DNA of 64,000 nucleotides from Actinokineospora baliensis (GCF_016907695.1 NZ_JAFBCK010000001.1:3692501-3756500), one strand, 5' to 3'. Counted from the first letter of the stretch, positions 33,331 to 42,488 are shown. Notes: generated from the letters alone by a model not told the origin. A program made the numbers and translations.

Positions 33331-35181
33331 TCAGCCGGTGGTGGTCGTGGTGCTGGGGCTGGAGCTCCCGCTGGACCCGCTGCTCGGCCGCGGCGGCAGA
33401 CCCGACACCGGCACCTCGCTGGCCAGGCCCAACAACTTCGCCTCACCGAGGACCAGGAGGTTTCTCCCGCAGGTCTCGGCCTTGCTGGTGACGATCCACT
33501 GGAACTTCAACCGCAGCACGTTGGTCAGGTCCAAGTCCAGCGGCTCGACCTTGCCGAACTCGATCGGCTGGCTGATCAGTTGCCGCCCGTCGGCGAAGAC
33601 CTCCAACTGCAACTTGAAGTCGGTCATCTGAGCGTCGTCGGCGATGCCCACCGAGGTCACCAACCGCCGGAAGCCCTTGGAGAGATTGTACTCCACCGAC
33701 ACTGATCTCGACGTGCACGAGTAGTGGGAGTAACCGCCCCAGGCCAGCGAGTGGAGGAACTGCTTGCCACCCATCGCCTTGGTCCCGTTGTCGGACCACT
33801 CACCCAAGGTGGTGGGCAGCTCGTCCAGGTACACCGTCACGGCGGGACGGGCGACGACCAGCTTGACCTTGTCGTCCACCTTCTCGCCTGCGGCGGGCTC
33901 CTGGGTCAGCACCGTGCCGTCGGGACTCTTGTCGTCGATCTGGTCGACGATCTCGACCTCCATGGACTGCGGGAGCTTGTCGCGCGCCTCGCCCAGCTTC
34001 AGCCCGACCAGGTCCGGCATGGACTCCAGCCGGATCTCCGGTTTCGTCGTCCGCTGCGCCGAGGTTGTCGTCCGCCCACCTCGTGCGGACGTCGTCTCGG
34101 AGGTCGGCTCCGAGCCGCTGTCGCCCGAGTCCGAACTGGTCGGGTTCGCGGCGTTCTCCCGTGTCGCCAACGCCCAGCCCCCACCCGCAGCCACGACGAG
34201 CAGCACCGTGGCGGCGGCGATGATCGGCAAGCGCTTGCGCTTCTTGCGCGGGGCAGGCGGGCCGACCGGTCCAGGCATGCGCAGCACCGTTTCGTTCGTG
34301 TTCCCCTGCCCCATCGGCAATCCCGGCGGCGGCGCCTGCAACCGGGGCGCGACCGGGATCTGCGCCTGCCAGAACCGCTGCGCCAGGCTGGCGAGCGCGG
34401 CACTGACCTGCCCCGCCGACTGGGGTCGCGCGGCAGGGTTCTTCTGCAGCAGGCTCCAGATGACGTCCCACAGTTCGTCGGGGATGCCGTCCGGGCGGCC
34501 GGGCAGCTTGTCCGCGTGGCTGCGCAGCACCTGCAGCACCGACTCGCCGTGGAACGGCGGGACACCGCAGCACATCTCGTAGAGCGTGATGCCCAGCGAG
34601 TACAGGTCCGCGGCGGGCGTCACGGACTGGCCGTCGGCGACCTCGGGGGCCGCGTACTGCGGCGTGCCCGCCATCACCGTGCTGCGCCCGACCCGGGACC
34701 CCTCAGCCATCTTCGCGATCCCGAAGTCGGTCAGCCTGGGCGTGCGGATCGGTGCCGCGTGGTCCATGAGCACGTTCTCGGGTTTCACGTCGCGGTGCAC
34801 GATGCCCGCCTGGTGCACCGCGTGCAGCGCGTTGGCGATCCCGGCGCCGATCCTGGCCACCTCGGCTGGCAGCAGCGGCCCGGTCGCCGTCAGCTGCTCG
34901 CGCAACGTCCCGCCGGAGACCAGGTCCATCACGATCGCCGCCGTGTTGCCCTCGATCACCAGGTCGTGCACGGCGACCAGGTTCTCGCCGCGCAGCGCGA
35001 CCAGGATGGACCGTTCCTGGTGGAACCGGGAGACGAAGTCGGCGTTGTCCACCAGATCCCCGCGCAACAGCTTGAACGCGTACTGGTGCCCCTGGTGGTC
35101 GGTCCCCCGGTAGACCTGCCCCATCGCGCCGGAACCGAGGAGTTCGCCCAGCGTGTACTGGCTCCCCAACGCACGATCCAT
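33331..35181 (-). CDS. membrane Ser/Thr protein kinase with PASTA and NPCBM-like extracellular domains
   Basis: A 616-residue receptor kinase. Kinase domain residues 9-270: Lys37 (YAFKLL), HRDVKPEN (129-136) and DFG (152-154). A Pro-rich juxtamembrane part leads to one membrane helix (about residues 315-335). Outside, a Ser/Thr-rich spacer precedes one PASTA-like repeat (MPDLVGLKLGEARDKLP to KVKLVVARP, about 385-445). An NPCBM-type carbohydrate-binding domain follows (YLDELPTTLGEWSDNG, FRRLVTSVGIADDAQM, about 447-590), then a Ser/Thr tail. PASTA domains sense muropeptides, and NPCBM binds glycans. The gene is upstream of and coupled to the double-FHA exporter, a probable substrate. ATG 35181 has GAGGGAA upstream. 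It is divergent from the third TIR gene. Confidence 0.92.
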   Translation of the reverse strand: MDRALGSQYTLGELLGSGAMGQVYRGTDHQGHQYAFKLLRGDLVDNADFVSRFHQERSILVALRGENLVAVHDLVIEGNTAAIVMDLVSGGTLREQLTATGPLLPAEVARIGAGIANALHAVHQAGIVHRDVKPENVLMDHAAPIRTPRLTDFGIAKMAEGSRVGRSTVMAGTPQYAAPEVADGQSVTPAADLYSLGITLYEMCCGVPPFHGESVLQVLRSHADKLPGRPDGIPDELWDVIWSLLQKNPAARPQSAGQVSAALASLAQRFWQAQIPVAPRLQAPPPGLPMGQGNTNETVLRMPGPVGPPAPRKKRKRLPIIAAATVLLVVAAGGGWALATRENAANPTSSDSGDSGSEPTSETTSARGGRTTTSAQRTTKPEIRLESMPDLVGLKLGEARDKLPQSMEVEIVDQIDDKSPDGTVLTQEPAAGEKVDDKVKLVVARPAVTVYLDELPTTLGEWSDNGTKAMGGKQFLHSLAWGGYSHYSCTSRSVSVEYNLSKGFRRLVTSVGIADDAQMTDFKLQLEVFADGRQLISQPIEFGKVEPLDLDLTNVLRLKFQWIVTSKAETCGRNLLVLGEAKLLGLASEVPVSGLPPRPSSGSSGSSSPSTTTTTG

Positions 35182-35390
35182 GGTTGTTCCCTCACATCCT
35201 CGCCGCGCGGCTGCCCACCCGCAGACGCGTCATGCCGCCCTCCCCGGAGCGGACCGGCTAATCGGAACACCCGGGTGCGACGCGCGTACAGGACAACTTC
35301 CGGAAGAAAGCAGGACAAAAGGCAAAGTACGCCGTGGTGCGGAGTTGACCCCTTTTGTACCAAGGTAAGCATTCGCCTGCCGAGTCGGTC

Positions 35391-35396
35391 TATGGT
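35391..35396 (+). promoter_or_regulatory. candidate -10 hexamer TATGGT, leaderless start of the third TIR gene
   Basis: TATGGT ends 6 nt before the ATG at 35403. No ribosome binding site is present. A good -35 at the right spacing was not identified. Confidence 0.45.
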
Positions 35397-35402
35397 CGCC
35401 AC

Positions 35403-38135
35403 ATGGAGCGCCTTCTCGACATCTTCTTGTCCTACAGCGGTGATGACCGCGAGCGCGCGGAGCAGCTCTACGCCGCGTTGACGAAGGCGGGGCTGAAGGT
35501 CTTCATGGACAAGCGCGACATCCACCACGGGCACAGCATCACCCGCGATATAGAGACCGGCCTGCGCACGTCCAAGACCCTGCTCGCCTACTACTCCAAC
35601 TCCTTCGCGCACCGGTCGGCCTGCCAGTTCGAACTGCACCACGCCTACCTGTCGGCGTTGCGCGCCAACGAGGTCGAGCGGCGCATCCTGGTGATCAACC
35701 CGGATGACCCGGCCACCGGCCACCTCGGTCCGCTGCACGCGCGCGCCCACCGGTACTGGAACACCTGGACCTCCGACCGGGAACTCGCCGAGCTGGTCGC
35801 GCAGGTGAAGGTGGCCGTCGACCTGGTCGGCACACCGTTCCCCGGGTTGAGCTTCGCCGATCCGGTGACACCGCGGGAGAACGCGGCGACCGTGCCGACC
35901 GCCACGTTCGTCGGCAGGTACGGCGACCGCTGGCGCCTGCACAGCGCGCTGCACCGCGGGGAGGAACCACTGGTGGAGGTGACCAGCGGGCCGCCGATCG
36001 CCGCCGTGAGCGGGATGACGGGGATCGGCAAGACCGCCTTGGTGCGCTCGTACGCCCGCGACTTCGGATTCCTCTACCCAGGCGGCGTGTACTGGATCTC
36101 GCTCGCCGGGGCGAGCGATGTCGACCTCCGGTACTGGTACACCGCCGAGTTGGCCGCGCTCGATGAGTCCATTGTGGATCGTTCGAGGTCCGGTGTGCTC
36201 GCCTGGTGGCGGCAGCACCTGGACCTGCCGTCGTTGTGGGTGATCGACGACGTGCCGAGCGGTCTCGCCGAGGGGGCGTTGGCCGAGCTCGTGCTGCCCG
36301 CGTCGAACGTGCACACGATTCTCGTTGCGCGGCAGGAGTTCCCGCCTGGGTTCGCCGACCAGGTCCGCGTGCGCGGGTTGGTGCCGGAGGACGGGCGGGA
36401 GCTGTTCACCGCCTACCAGAAGCACTCCGAGGAGGAGGCCCTCGCCGTTGACGAGTTGGTCGCGAAGCTGGGCGGGCACCCCTACGCCATCCTGCTCGCG
36501 GCGGACGGCTCCCGCGGGCGTGAAGGGCTCTGGGAACTGCGGGACCGGGTCGCTGATCTGACTTCCGACGCCGCCGTGCTCGACGTCGCGCTCCTGGCGG
36601 TGCGGCGAAGCATCGAGGGGATCCCGGGTCCGCAGCGCCTTATCCTCGCCCTGGCCGCGATCTGTGCGTCAACGCCGCTACCCGCTCGCTTCGTCGACAG
36701 GGTCCTCGCCGCGCTCGCCCCCGGTGTCGCCACCCACACGCTGCTCGCCGAGCTGGACAAGGCTCACCTGGTCGAGCGGGTGGGCGCCGCGTGGCAGGTC
36801 CACAACCTCGTCCGCACCGCCGCCAGGCAGGACGCGGAGCCGAGCACCCTGCTCTCCACAGCGGTTGTGGCAGCCCATGAACTGCTGCAACTCGCCGACG
36901 GCACAACAGGTCTCGTTGAACACGCGGTCGCTCTGCTCGACCACGTCGTCGGATCCGCCTACGTCGAACCCCTCAACGTCCTCGCCGCCGCGCACTACGA
37001 GTCCCACGGTGAACCGGTCTTGGCGGCCCCGCTGCACGAGAACCTCGCCGACCTGCGACCGGACACGCCCCGCCACCTGGTGCGAGCCGCCCAGGCGAGA
37101 CGGGCCGCTGGGCACCTTGCCGAGGCGACGGCCCACCTCGACCGCTTGGATGCGCTGGACCTCGACCCCCCGACGCGCCTACTCGTCACCTCGCTGCGCG
37201 CCACGGTCCTGGACGACCTCGGTGCGCACCGCGACGCCGAAGTCCGGTGGCGCGAGGTCCTCGCCGGTCCGCTGCACGCGCTGACCGACGTCGAGCAGGT
37301 CGAGATCCGCACCGCCCACCTCCGCAACGTCCGCCTCCTCGGACACCTGCGGCGAGCTCGCGACCTGGCCCGTGAGCTCGTCCGAGCGGCGGTGCCGTTC
37401 GAGGTCCTCGTCCCCGCCCACCTGGAACTCGCCTGGTTGGAGGCCGACATCGGCGACCGGGAAGCCGCCCGCTCCACCGCCCGCCGGATCGTCGACCACT
37501 ACCGCGACCGGGGGATGCCAGAGCACCAGCACGCCGTCGACGCCGCCACCCTCCTGCACGCCGCCCACCTGAAGATCTTCATCCTCCAGCCGATCCCCGG
37601 AGCCGAGCAACGGGCGGCGGCGGAGGCCGAGCTGCGCGACCAGTTCGCCATCACCCGCCACCGCCACGGCCCGGACAACCCGAAGACCCTCGCACTCGCC
37701 GTGACCCACATGGAGGCCATGGTGGGCGTGGGCAAGTGGCCCGAGGTGCTGGACCGCTACCGAGACCTGCCCGACCTCCTCTCCCGCCGCCTGGGCCCGA
37801 CCCACCGGTTGTGCCTGCGCTCCCGCCACTTGATCGGCCTCGCCCACAACGGCCTCGGTTACTACGCCACGGGTGGCGCGATCTTCGCCGAGGCGTACGA
37901 GGCCCAGTTGGCGGCCATGGGCCCGACGCACCCCTTCACCCTGGAATCCCACTACGAACTGGGCCTGGTGAAGTGGCACGGCGGTGATGGTTCCGGCGCG
38001 CGGGAGATCTTCCACGCGGTGAAGGCGGGCGCCGACCAGGAGATCGGCCGGGCCAACGACGTCTACGGCAAGGCGTTGACCGCCATCCCGTTGTCCTTCC
38101 TCCCTGGTGGGTTCTTGCGCTGGTTCCGCAGCTGA
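35403..38135 (+). CDS. TIR-STAND (NB-ARC-like)-TPR protein, paralogue of the 26993 gene
   Basis: A 910-residue soluble protein. TIR domain residues 1-145 (DIFLSYSGDDRERAEQLYAA, VFMDKRDIHHGHSI) with Glu78 in ACQFEL at the NADase position. It shares ILVINPDDP, TFVGRYGDRWRLHSALH and YPGGVYW with the protein at 26993. P-loop GMTGIGKTAL is near residue 206 and Walker B LWVIDDVPSG near 280. TPR-like helices fill the C-terminal half (HLAEATAHLDRLDALDLDPP, HNGLGYYATGGAIFAEAYEA). The ATG is preceded by a leaderless-type hexamer. It is divergent from the kinase/exporter pair and shares a 221-nt control region with it. Function is probably signal-gated NAD+ cleavage or regulation; the trigger is unknown. 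Confidence 0.85.
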   Translation: MERLLDIFLSYSGDDRERAEQLYAALTKAGLKVFMDKRDIHHGHSITRDIETGLRTSKTLLAYYSNSFAHRSACQFELHHAYLSALRANEVERRILVINPDDPATGHLGPLHARAHRYWNTWTSDRELAELVAQVKVAVDLVGTPFPGLSFADPVTPRENAATVPTATFVGRYGDRWRLHSALHRGEEPLVEVTSGPPIAAVSGMTGIGKTALVRSYARDFGFLYPGGVYWISLAGASDVDLRYWYTAELAALDESIVDRSRSGVLAWWRQHLDLPSLWVIDDVPSGLAEGALAELVLPASNVHTILVARQEFPPGFADQVRVRGLVPEDGRELFTAYQKHSEEEALAVDELVAKLGGHPYAILLAADGSRGREGLWELRDRVADLTSDAAVLDVALLAVRRSIEGIPGPQRLILALAAICASTPLPARFVDRVLAALAPGVATHTLLAELDKAHLVERVGAAWQVHNLVRTAARQDAEPSTLLSTAVVAAHELLQLADGTTGLVEHAVALLDHVVGSAYVEPLNVLAAAHYESHGEPVLAAPLHENLADLRPDTPRHLVRAAQARRAAGHLAEATAHLDRLDALDLDPPTRLLVTSLRATVLDDLGAHRDAEVRWREVLAGPLHALTDVEQVEIRTAHLRNVRLLGHLRRARDLARELVRAAVPFEVLVPAHLELAWLEADIGDREAARSTARRIVDHYRDRGMPEHQHAVDAATLLHAAHLKIFILQPIPGAEQRAAAEAELRDQFAITRHRHGPDNPKTLALAVTHMEAMVGVGKWPEVLDRYRDLPDLLSRRLGPTHRLCLRSRHLIGLAHNGLGYYATGGAIFAEAYEAQLAAMGPTHPFTLESHYELGLVKWHGGDGSGAREIFHAVKAGADQEIGRANDVYGKALTAIPLSFLPGGFLRWFRS

Positions 38136-38163
38136 GTGCGGCCTGCCTCGGTGGCGACGGTCC

Positions 38164-38850
38164 TCACACCTCGACGATGACCTGGTCCAGACCCTTGCGG
38201 ACCAGGTCGGGGACCACGGCGTCCGGTGCGGGGTAACCGATCGGGATGACCGCGAACGCCTTCTCGTTGCGCGGCCGGTTGAGCACCTCGGACAGGAACC
38301 GCATCGGGCTGGGCGTGTGCGTCAGCGCCGCCAGTCCGGACAGGTGCAGCGCGGTGAGCAGCATCCCCACCGCGATACCGACCGATTCGCCGACGTAGTA
38401 GTGCTTGTGCTGCTCGTCCCCGTCGAGGAAGTACCGCTGCTCGAACACCACAAGCAGGTAGGGCGCGTCGGTGAGGTGCGGCTTGTGCATGTCGGTCCCC
38501 AGCGGCAGCAGCGCCGAGAGCCACTCCTCACCCAGGCGCCCGTCGTAGGAGAGCCGCTCCTCCTGTTCGGCCGCCTCCCGGATCCGCGCCCGCACCACGG
38601 GATCCTTGACCAGCACGAACGTCCACGGCTGCTGATGCGCCCCTGACGGCGCCGTGGCCGCCACCGCGATCGCGTCGAGCACCAACTGCTCCGGCACCGG
38701 CTCCTCGGAGAACGCCCGCACCGTCCTGCGCTGCTGCATCCGCACCCGCAGGTCGGCCGCGACCCGCAACGCCTCCTCCGCCGGAATCCGCTCCGGCCGG
38801 TAGGGCACCGGCGTGTAGGGCTTGCTGTGCATGGGCGACCAGGTAGCCAT
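38164..38850 (-). CDS. nitroreductase family FMN-dependent oxidoreductase
   Basis: A 228-residue flavoprotein of the nitroreductase superfamily. The FMN-binding start is QQRRTVRAFSEEPVPEQLV, and AATAPSGAHQQPWTFVLVKD is the characteristic active-site stretch, closest to the iodotyrosine deiodinase/BluB-like branch (SGAHQQPW). The SVGIAVGMLLTALHLSGLA helix and AVIPIGYPAPDA end are typical. It reduces nitro, quinone or halo-aromatic substrates with NAD(P)H; the actual substrate is unknown. ATG 38850 follows a TACGAT hexamer by 6 nt. It converges with the third TIR gene and appears monocistronic. Confidence 0.9.
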   Translation of the reverse strand: MATWSPMHSKPYTPVPYRPERIPAEEALRVAADLRVRMQQRRTVRAFSEEPVPEQLVLDAIAVAATAPSGAHQQPWTFVLVKDPVVRARIREAAEQEERLSYDGRLGEEWLSALLPLGTDMHKPHLTDAPYLLVVFEQRYFLDGDEQHKHYYVGESVGIAVGMLLTALHLSGLAALTHTPSPMRFLSEVLNRPRNEKAFAVIPIGYPAPDAVVPDLVRKGLDQVIVEV

Positions 38851-38856
38851 TGCCCG

Positions 38857-38862
38857 ATCGTA
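38857..38862 (-). promoter_or_regulatory. candidate -10 hexamer TACGAT, leaderless start of the nitroreductase
   Basis: On the minus strand TACGAT, then 6 nt, then the ATG at 38850. No ribosome binding site is visible. Confidence 0.5.
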
Positions 38863-38900
38863 ACCACGGTCCTTCCGATCACGCCAGATGCGGCCGCGGG

Positions 38901-39791
38901 TCAGCAGGTGTTCGGCTGGTTCCAGCGGTGGAACTCCTTGGCCCCCAGCGGCCGCCCATGCACCTCGGACACCGGGTCCTGCGAGTTGGTGTAGTACCGC
39001 TTGTACCAGTCGACGTCGGACTGGGTCATGGCCTGGGCGGTGAGCATGTAGTCGTTCTCCTCACCGGGGTTGCCGACGTAGATGTTGTTGGCCGTCCACG
39101 TGCCGTCGCCGTGGAAGTCGATGGGCTGTTCGTAGAAGACGTTGGGGCTGTCGACCTGCCGGACCAGGATCACCGCTCGGCCTTCCGGCGGAACCGTGCC
39201 CCAGCCGCTGAGGTCCGTGCAGTAGGTGACCGGTCCCGTTGTGCTGAAACCGAAAGCGGTCGGTGGCGGTGGCGGTTGGTTCGTCGTGGTCGTGGTGATC
39301 GGGATGACCACTCTGGTCGTGGTGGTGGTCGAAGCCGGGGTCGTCGGCGCGGGTACCGGGTTCACCGGGGTGGACGACTGACCGGCGGCGGTCGTGGTGG
39401 TGGTCACCGTGACCACGGACGTGGTTGTCGTGGCCGTGACCGCTGTGGTGCCGCCACCCGAGGCGCCCGACGCCGGTGGCGCGACCGGTGCCCGCAGCGT
39501 CGCCCCGACGAGCACCCCACCGCCCGCGCCGACCACCACCAGGACCACCTGCACCAACACCGACAGTGCCGTTCGGCGGCCGCTGTGCTCCCGGAACAGG
39601 ACGTACGCCAGGATCACCGCGCCGATCACCACCGTCCCCGCGCCCGCGGTGACCAGCGCCCACACCGCGTTCTCGGTGAACGGCTGGAAGAACTGCTGCA
39701 ACGCCGCACAGGCCCCGAAAGCGGTCGCGTACACCGACAGCAGGCGGTACAACCGCCGCTTGCCGTCGGGTGAGAGGAACGGCTTGGCCAT
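38901..39791 (-). CDS. unknown membrane-anchored protein with Thr-rich stalk
   Basis: A 296-residue protein. Three hydrophobic segments lie in residues about 15-105 (VYATAFGACAALQQFF, VTAGAGTVVIGAVILAYVLF, LVQVVLVVVGAGGGVLVGAT). A long Ala/Thr/Pro stalk follows (about 108-180), then an external domain of about 115 residues with two cysteines (TYCTDLSGWG and the C-terminal NTC). It contains WYKRYYTNSQDP but no motif I recognise. The stalk suggests projection through the wall and probable O-glycosylation. AGGTGAGGTGAT upstream of the ATG supports the start. It is first in a block of three unknown surface proteins on the minus strand, each separately spaced. Confidence 0.78.
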   Translation of the reverse strand: MAKPFLSPDGKRRLYRLLSVYATAFGACAALQQFFQPFTENAVWALVTAGAGTVVIGAVILAYVLFREHSGRRTALSVLVQVVLVVVGAGGGVLVGATLRAPVAPPASGASGGGTTAVTATTTTSVVTVTTTTTAAGQSSTPVNPVPAPTTPASTTTTTRVVIPITTTTTNQPPPPPTAFGFSTTGPVTYCTDLSGWGTVPPEGRAVILVRQVDSPNVFYEQPIDFHGDGTWTANNIYVGNPGEENDYMLTAQAMTQSDVDWYKRYYTNSQDPVSEVHGRPLGAKEFHRWNQPNTC

Positions 39792-39852
39792 GTGATCACC
39801 TCACCTGGTCAGTCGCTGCCCGCTCGGTGTCCGTTAACCCCTCGTGGGCGGT

Positions 39853-41589
39853 TCAGCGGTAGCCCAACGCCTGGAGCTCGGCGGTGACGGCCTTGGCCAG
39901 TTGGACCGCGGGGACAGCCGGGTCCCAGGAGTAGGCGCTGACGATGACGGTTCCGGTGTGGAGGGTGATGGAGTCCTCGCCGTTGCCCCGCATCGCCCAG
40001 GTGCCGATGTCGGGCACCAGGGGTTTCGGCTCGACGTCGGCGTTCAGGCCCGCGGACGCCAGGTGCGCGCTGGTGGCCAAGGCGGCCGCGTCCTGGGGGT
40101 CCGCCGCCGTCCAGTCGACGGTGATCATCGCGGGGACCGAGCCGTCCAGGTCGGTGTAGGAGCAGTGGATCGGGTGGGGGAGCGGTTGTGACAGGAGTGT
40201 TCCCGGTGTGCCGACGGGTTTCGGCGGACGGCCTGGCCACCACTGTTCGAGCTGCTCGGCGGGCAACAGCTCGCACGGGTCGGGCCACCGGTCGATCGGC
40301 GCGGCGGCGTTGGTGTGCTCGATGGCGCCGCCAGCGGTGAGGGGGACCGCGTTCAGGACGTTCCCGGTGAGGGCGAGCAGGGTGCCGTCGGCGACGGCGA
40401 ACCACTCGCCCAGGCCGGTCACCGTGAGCGGGGTGGACCGGATCGTGCCGGTGGCGGGGTCGATGCTGTCCACCACGACGGGCAGCAGGTTCGCCCACAG
40501 GAAGAGCCCGTCCGGGGTGCCACCCGGCGAAGAGCGGTAACCGAGGACGGCGTCACCCGATGCCGTCATGGCCCGGTAACCGTTGCGCCGGAGGTTGTTC
40601 GTCGGGAGATCACCGCTGGGCCGGGGCAGCGACCACCGCACGCCCCCGCCGCGCAGGTCGATCCCGAGGAGCGGGTCGTCGGTGCCCGCCATCCCCGACA
40701 CCACCACCGTGTCACCGACCACGGCCATCACCGGCTGTTCGGGGGGCAAGTGCCCGGTGTAGACCACGCGGCCGTCGGCCGCGAGCACGGTTCCCGGGCC
40801 GAACTGCGTGACGACCAGGACGCCGTGGTCCATCAGCAGGTATCCCGGCTGTTCCGGCGGGATCGGCGTTGCCCACTTCGGTTCGCCGGTGCGCGGGTCG
40901 AACCCGAACACCACCCGACCCTGCGCGCACCGGGCGACCACCGCGGCCAGGGTGTCGTCGGCCACCACCAGCGGGAGGTCCTCCAGGGTGAGGTCGCTGA
41001 CCGTGACGAGGCACCCGCTGAACCCCGCGAAATCCAACTCCGCGAGGGAAGTGCTCCACGCGATCGCCCCGGTGCGGGCCTCGACGCCCACCAACTCGGA
41101 GTCACCGTTGTCGTCGTACCACGGCGTGATCACGATCCCCGCGCTCGCGGCGAGGTGTACCGGCGGGCCTTCGACGGCGAAGTAGTCCAGTGACGGCAGC
41201 AGTTCCTCGCGGTCGATGTCCCACAGCCGCCCGCCGGTCGCCGCGTCGAGCCCGATGGTCTGCCAGTCCGCCTCGACGTCGAGTTCGGTCACCTTGGTCG
41301 CGTCCACCGCGACCGTGACCGCACGGCCGGTCACCGCCCAGCTGACGACGTTCATCCCCTCCGGCGACTCGAACCGCCACATCGTCCGACCGGTCTTGGC
41401 CTCGACTGCGGTCACACCGCCCTGCGACCCGGCGAACACCGTGCCGTCGACGAGCGCGTACCCGTTGCCCGGCACCTTGGTCCGCCACGCCAGCCCTGGT
41501 GTCGGTGGTGGCTTGGGCGCCTCGGACGGTGCGGGGGTGTCGGCGGTGCACCCGGCCACCAGCAAGAGGCAGGCGAGCACTGTCCTCAT
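39853..41589 (-). CDS. lipoprotein with PQQ-like beta-propeller repeats
   Basis: A 578-residue exported lipoprotein. Signal peptide with lipobox LLVAGC (Cys15), then a Pro-rich linker. Residues about 30-420 are a beta-propeller of PQQ/quinoprotein type with repeated VEAKTGRTMWRFES, LDAATGGRLWDI, VEARTGAIAWSTSL and FDPRTGEPKWATPI blades. The last about 140 residues form a separate domain (CELLPAEQLEQWWPG, HCSYTDLDGS) resembling DUF3558-like lipoprotein ends. No catalytic residues were identified, so a scaffold or sensing role is likelier than dehydrogenase activity. The ATG overlaps the previous stop (ATGA), so it is translationally coupled to the 41586-42488 gene. Confidence 0.82.
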   Translation of the reverse strand: MRTVLACLLLVAGCTADTPAPSEAPKPPPTPGLAWRTKVPGNGYALVDGTVFAGSQGGVTAVEAKTGRTMWRFESPEGMNVVSWAVTGRAVTVAVDATKVTELDVEADWQTIGLDAATGGRLWDIDREELLPSLDYFAVEGPPVHLAASAGIVITPWYDDNGDSELVGVEARTGAIAWSTSLAELDFAGFSGCLVTVSDLTLEDLPLVVADDTLAAVVARCAQGRVVFGFDPRTGEPKWATPIPPEQPGYLLMDHGVLVVTQFGPGTVLAADGRVVYTGHLPPEQPVMAVVGDTVVVSGMAGTDDPLLGIDLRGGGVRWSLPRPSGDLPTNNLRRNGYRAMTASGDAVLGYRSSPGGTPDGLFLWANLLPVVVDSIDPATGTIRSTPLTVTGLGEWFAVADGTLLALTGNVLNAVPLTAGGAIEHTNAAAPIDRWPDPCELLPAEQLEQWWPGRPPKPVGTPGTLLSQPLPHPIHCSYTDLDGSVPAMITVDWTAADPQDAAALATSAHLASAGLNADVEPKPLVPDIGTWAMRGNGEDSITLHTGTVIVSAYSWDPAVPAVQLAKAVTAELQALGYR

Positions 41590-42488
41590 CGGACGCACAC
41601 GTCGGTGGGCAGGGTGCCGCACGGGTGCCACCCCCCACCCGCCGGGAAGTTCGGCAGGAACACGGTTCCGTAGCGGCCGTCGACCGGTTTCCCGGTGACC
41701 TGGAACGGCACGCCGCCCTCCGCGGAGACGGTCAACCGGCCTGCTGTGCCGTCGCCGTCGATGTAGTCGACCACGATCCGAAACGAGTAGGACGCGAGCT
41801 TGCCGAAGAACGTCACCGAGAACTGCTGGTTCTCGCCCTTGGCCAACTCGACGCGGTGCTCGGAGAACCACCGCGTGTCCGGCTTCGCCGGATCCCGCAC
41901 GATCAACCGGGGGTCGTCGAGGCCTGCGCTGAGGTCGATCGCGGTCTTCTCGTTGCCGGGCGGGGGGTAGACCAGCAGCGTGCCCGCCAGCGGTGGCCGC
42001 CGCTGCGTGATATCCGGCTTGACGTCGGTGATCTGCACCGGCGTGGACCTGTTGCCTTTGACCAAGAACGACACCGTGGTCTGGCCAACCGGGACGTACC
42101 GGGTGTCCGACGGCACGTGGTACCCCGGGTCGCTGGTGTCCAGGAGTCCGTCGTACTCCGCACCCGGACCGAGTGGCTCGGGCAGCGCGTACTCCAACCC
42201 GCCGACCGCGGTCGCCGTGCCCACCTGCGCCACGGGCTCGCCGGGTTCCGGTGGTGTGGGTGCGGTGATCTCCAGGAGGAACCAGCCCGCCGCGACGACC
42301 AGCACCACCACGGCCGCGATGACCGCACTCCTGGGCGGCCGCCACGGCGCGTGGTGGTGATGGGTGTTCTCGAACGTGGCCGTGTGCGCCTGCACCAAGA
42401 GTCCGTTGACCACTGACGACTCGACCGCGTTGGCCACCTCAGCCGCGCGGTCGTCCCCGTCCGCCGCGCGGCGCTCACGGATCCCCAT
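41586..42488 (-). CDS. unknown type II membrane protein coupled to the PQQ-propeller lipoprotein
   Basis: A 300-residue protein. A short cytosolic N-terminus carries a NAVESSVVNGLLVQAHTA segment and HHHH. This matches the N-terminal tag of many actinobacterial proteins that accompany STAND or effector-associated genes (NSVSG...VQAG-like). One membrane helix (residues about 54-74) follows, then a beta-rich external domain ending with GWHPCGTLPTDVCVR, which has two cysteines. No enzyme motif is visible. The stop overlaps the lipoprotein start in an ATGA, so the two proteins probably work together at the cell surface. The ATG at 42488 has a G-rich ribosome binding site. Confidence 0.75.
   Translation of the reverse strand: MGIRERRAADGDDRAAEVANAVESSVVNGLLVQAHTATFENTHHHHAPWRPPRSAVIAAVVVLVVAAGWFLLEITAPTPPEPGEPVAQVGTATAVGGLEYALPEPLGPGAEYDGLLDTSDPGYHVPSDTRYVPVGQTTVSFLVKGNRSTPVQITDVKPDITQRRPPLAGTLLVYPPPGNEKTAIDLSAGLDDPRLIVRDPAKPDTRWFSEHRVELAKGENQQFSVTFFGKLASYSFRIVVDYIDGDGTAGRLTVSAEGGVPFQVTGKPVDGRYGTVFLPNFPAGGGWHPCGTLPTDVCVR

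Noticed and set aside
32184..33491. Plus-strand frames opposite the FHA-ABC exporter
   Set aside because: Antisense of well-defined FHA and ABC motifs.
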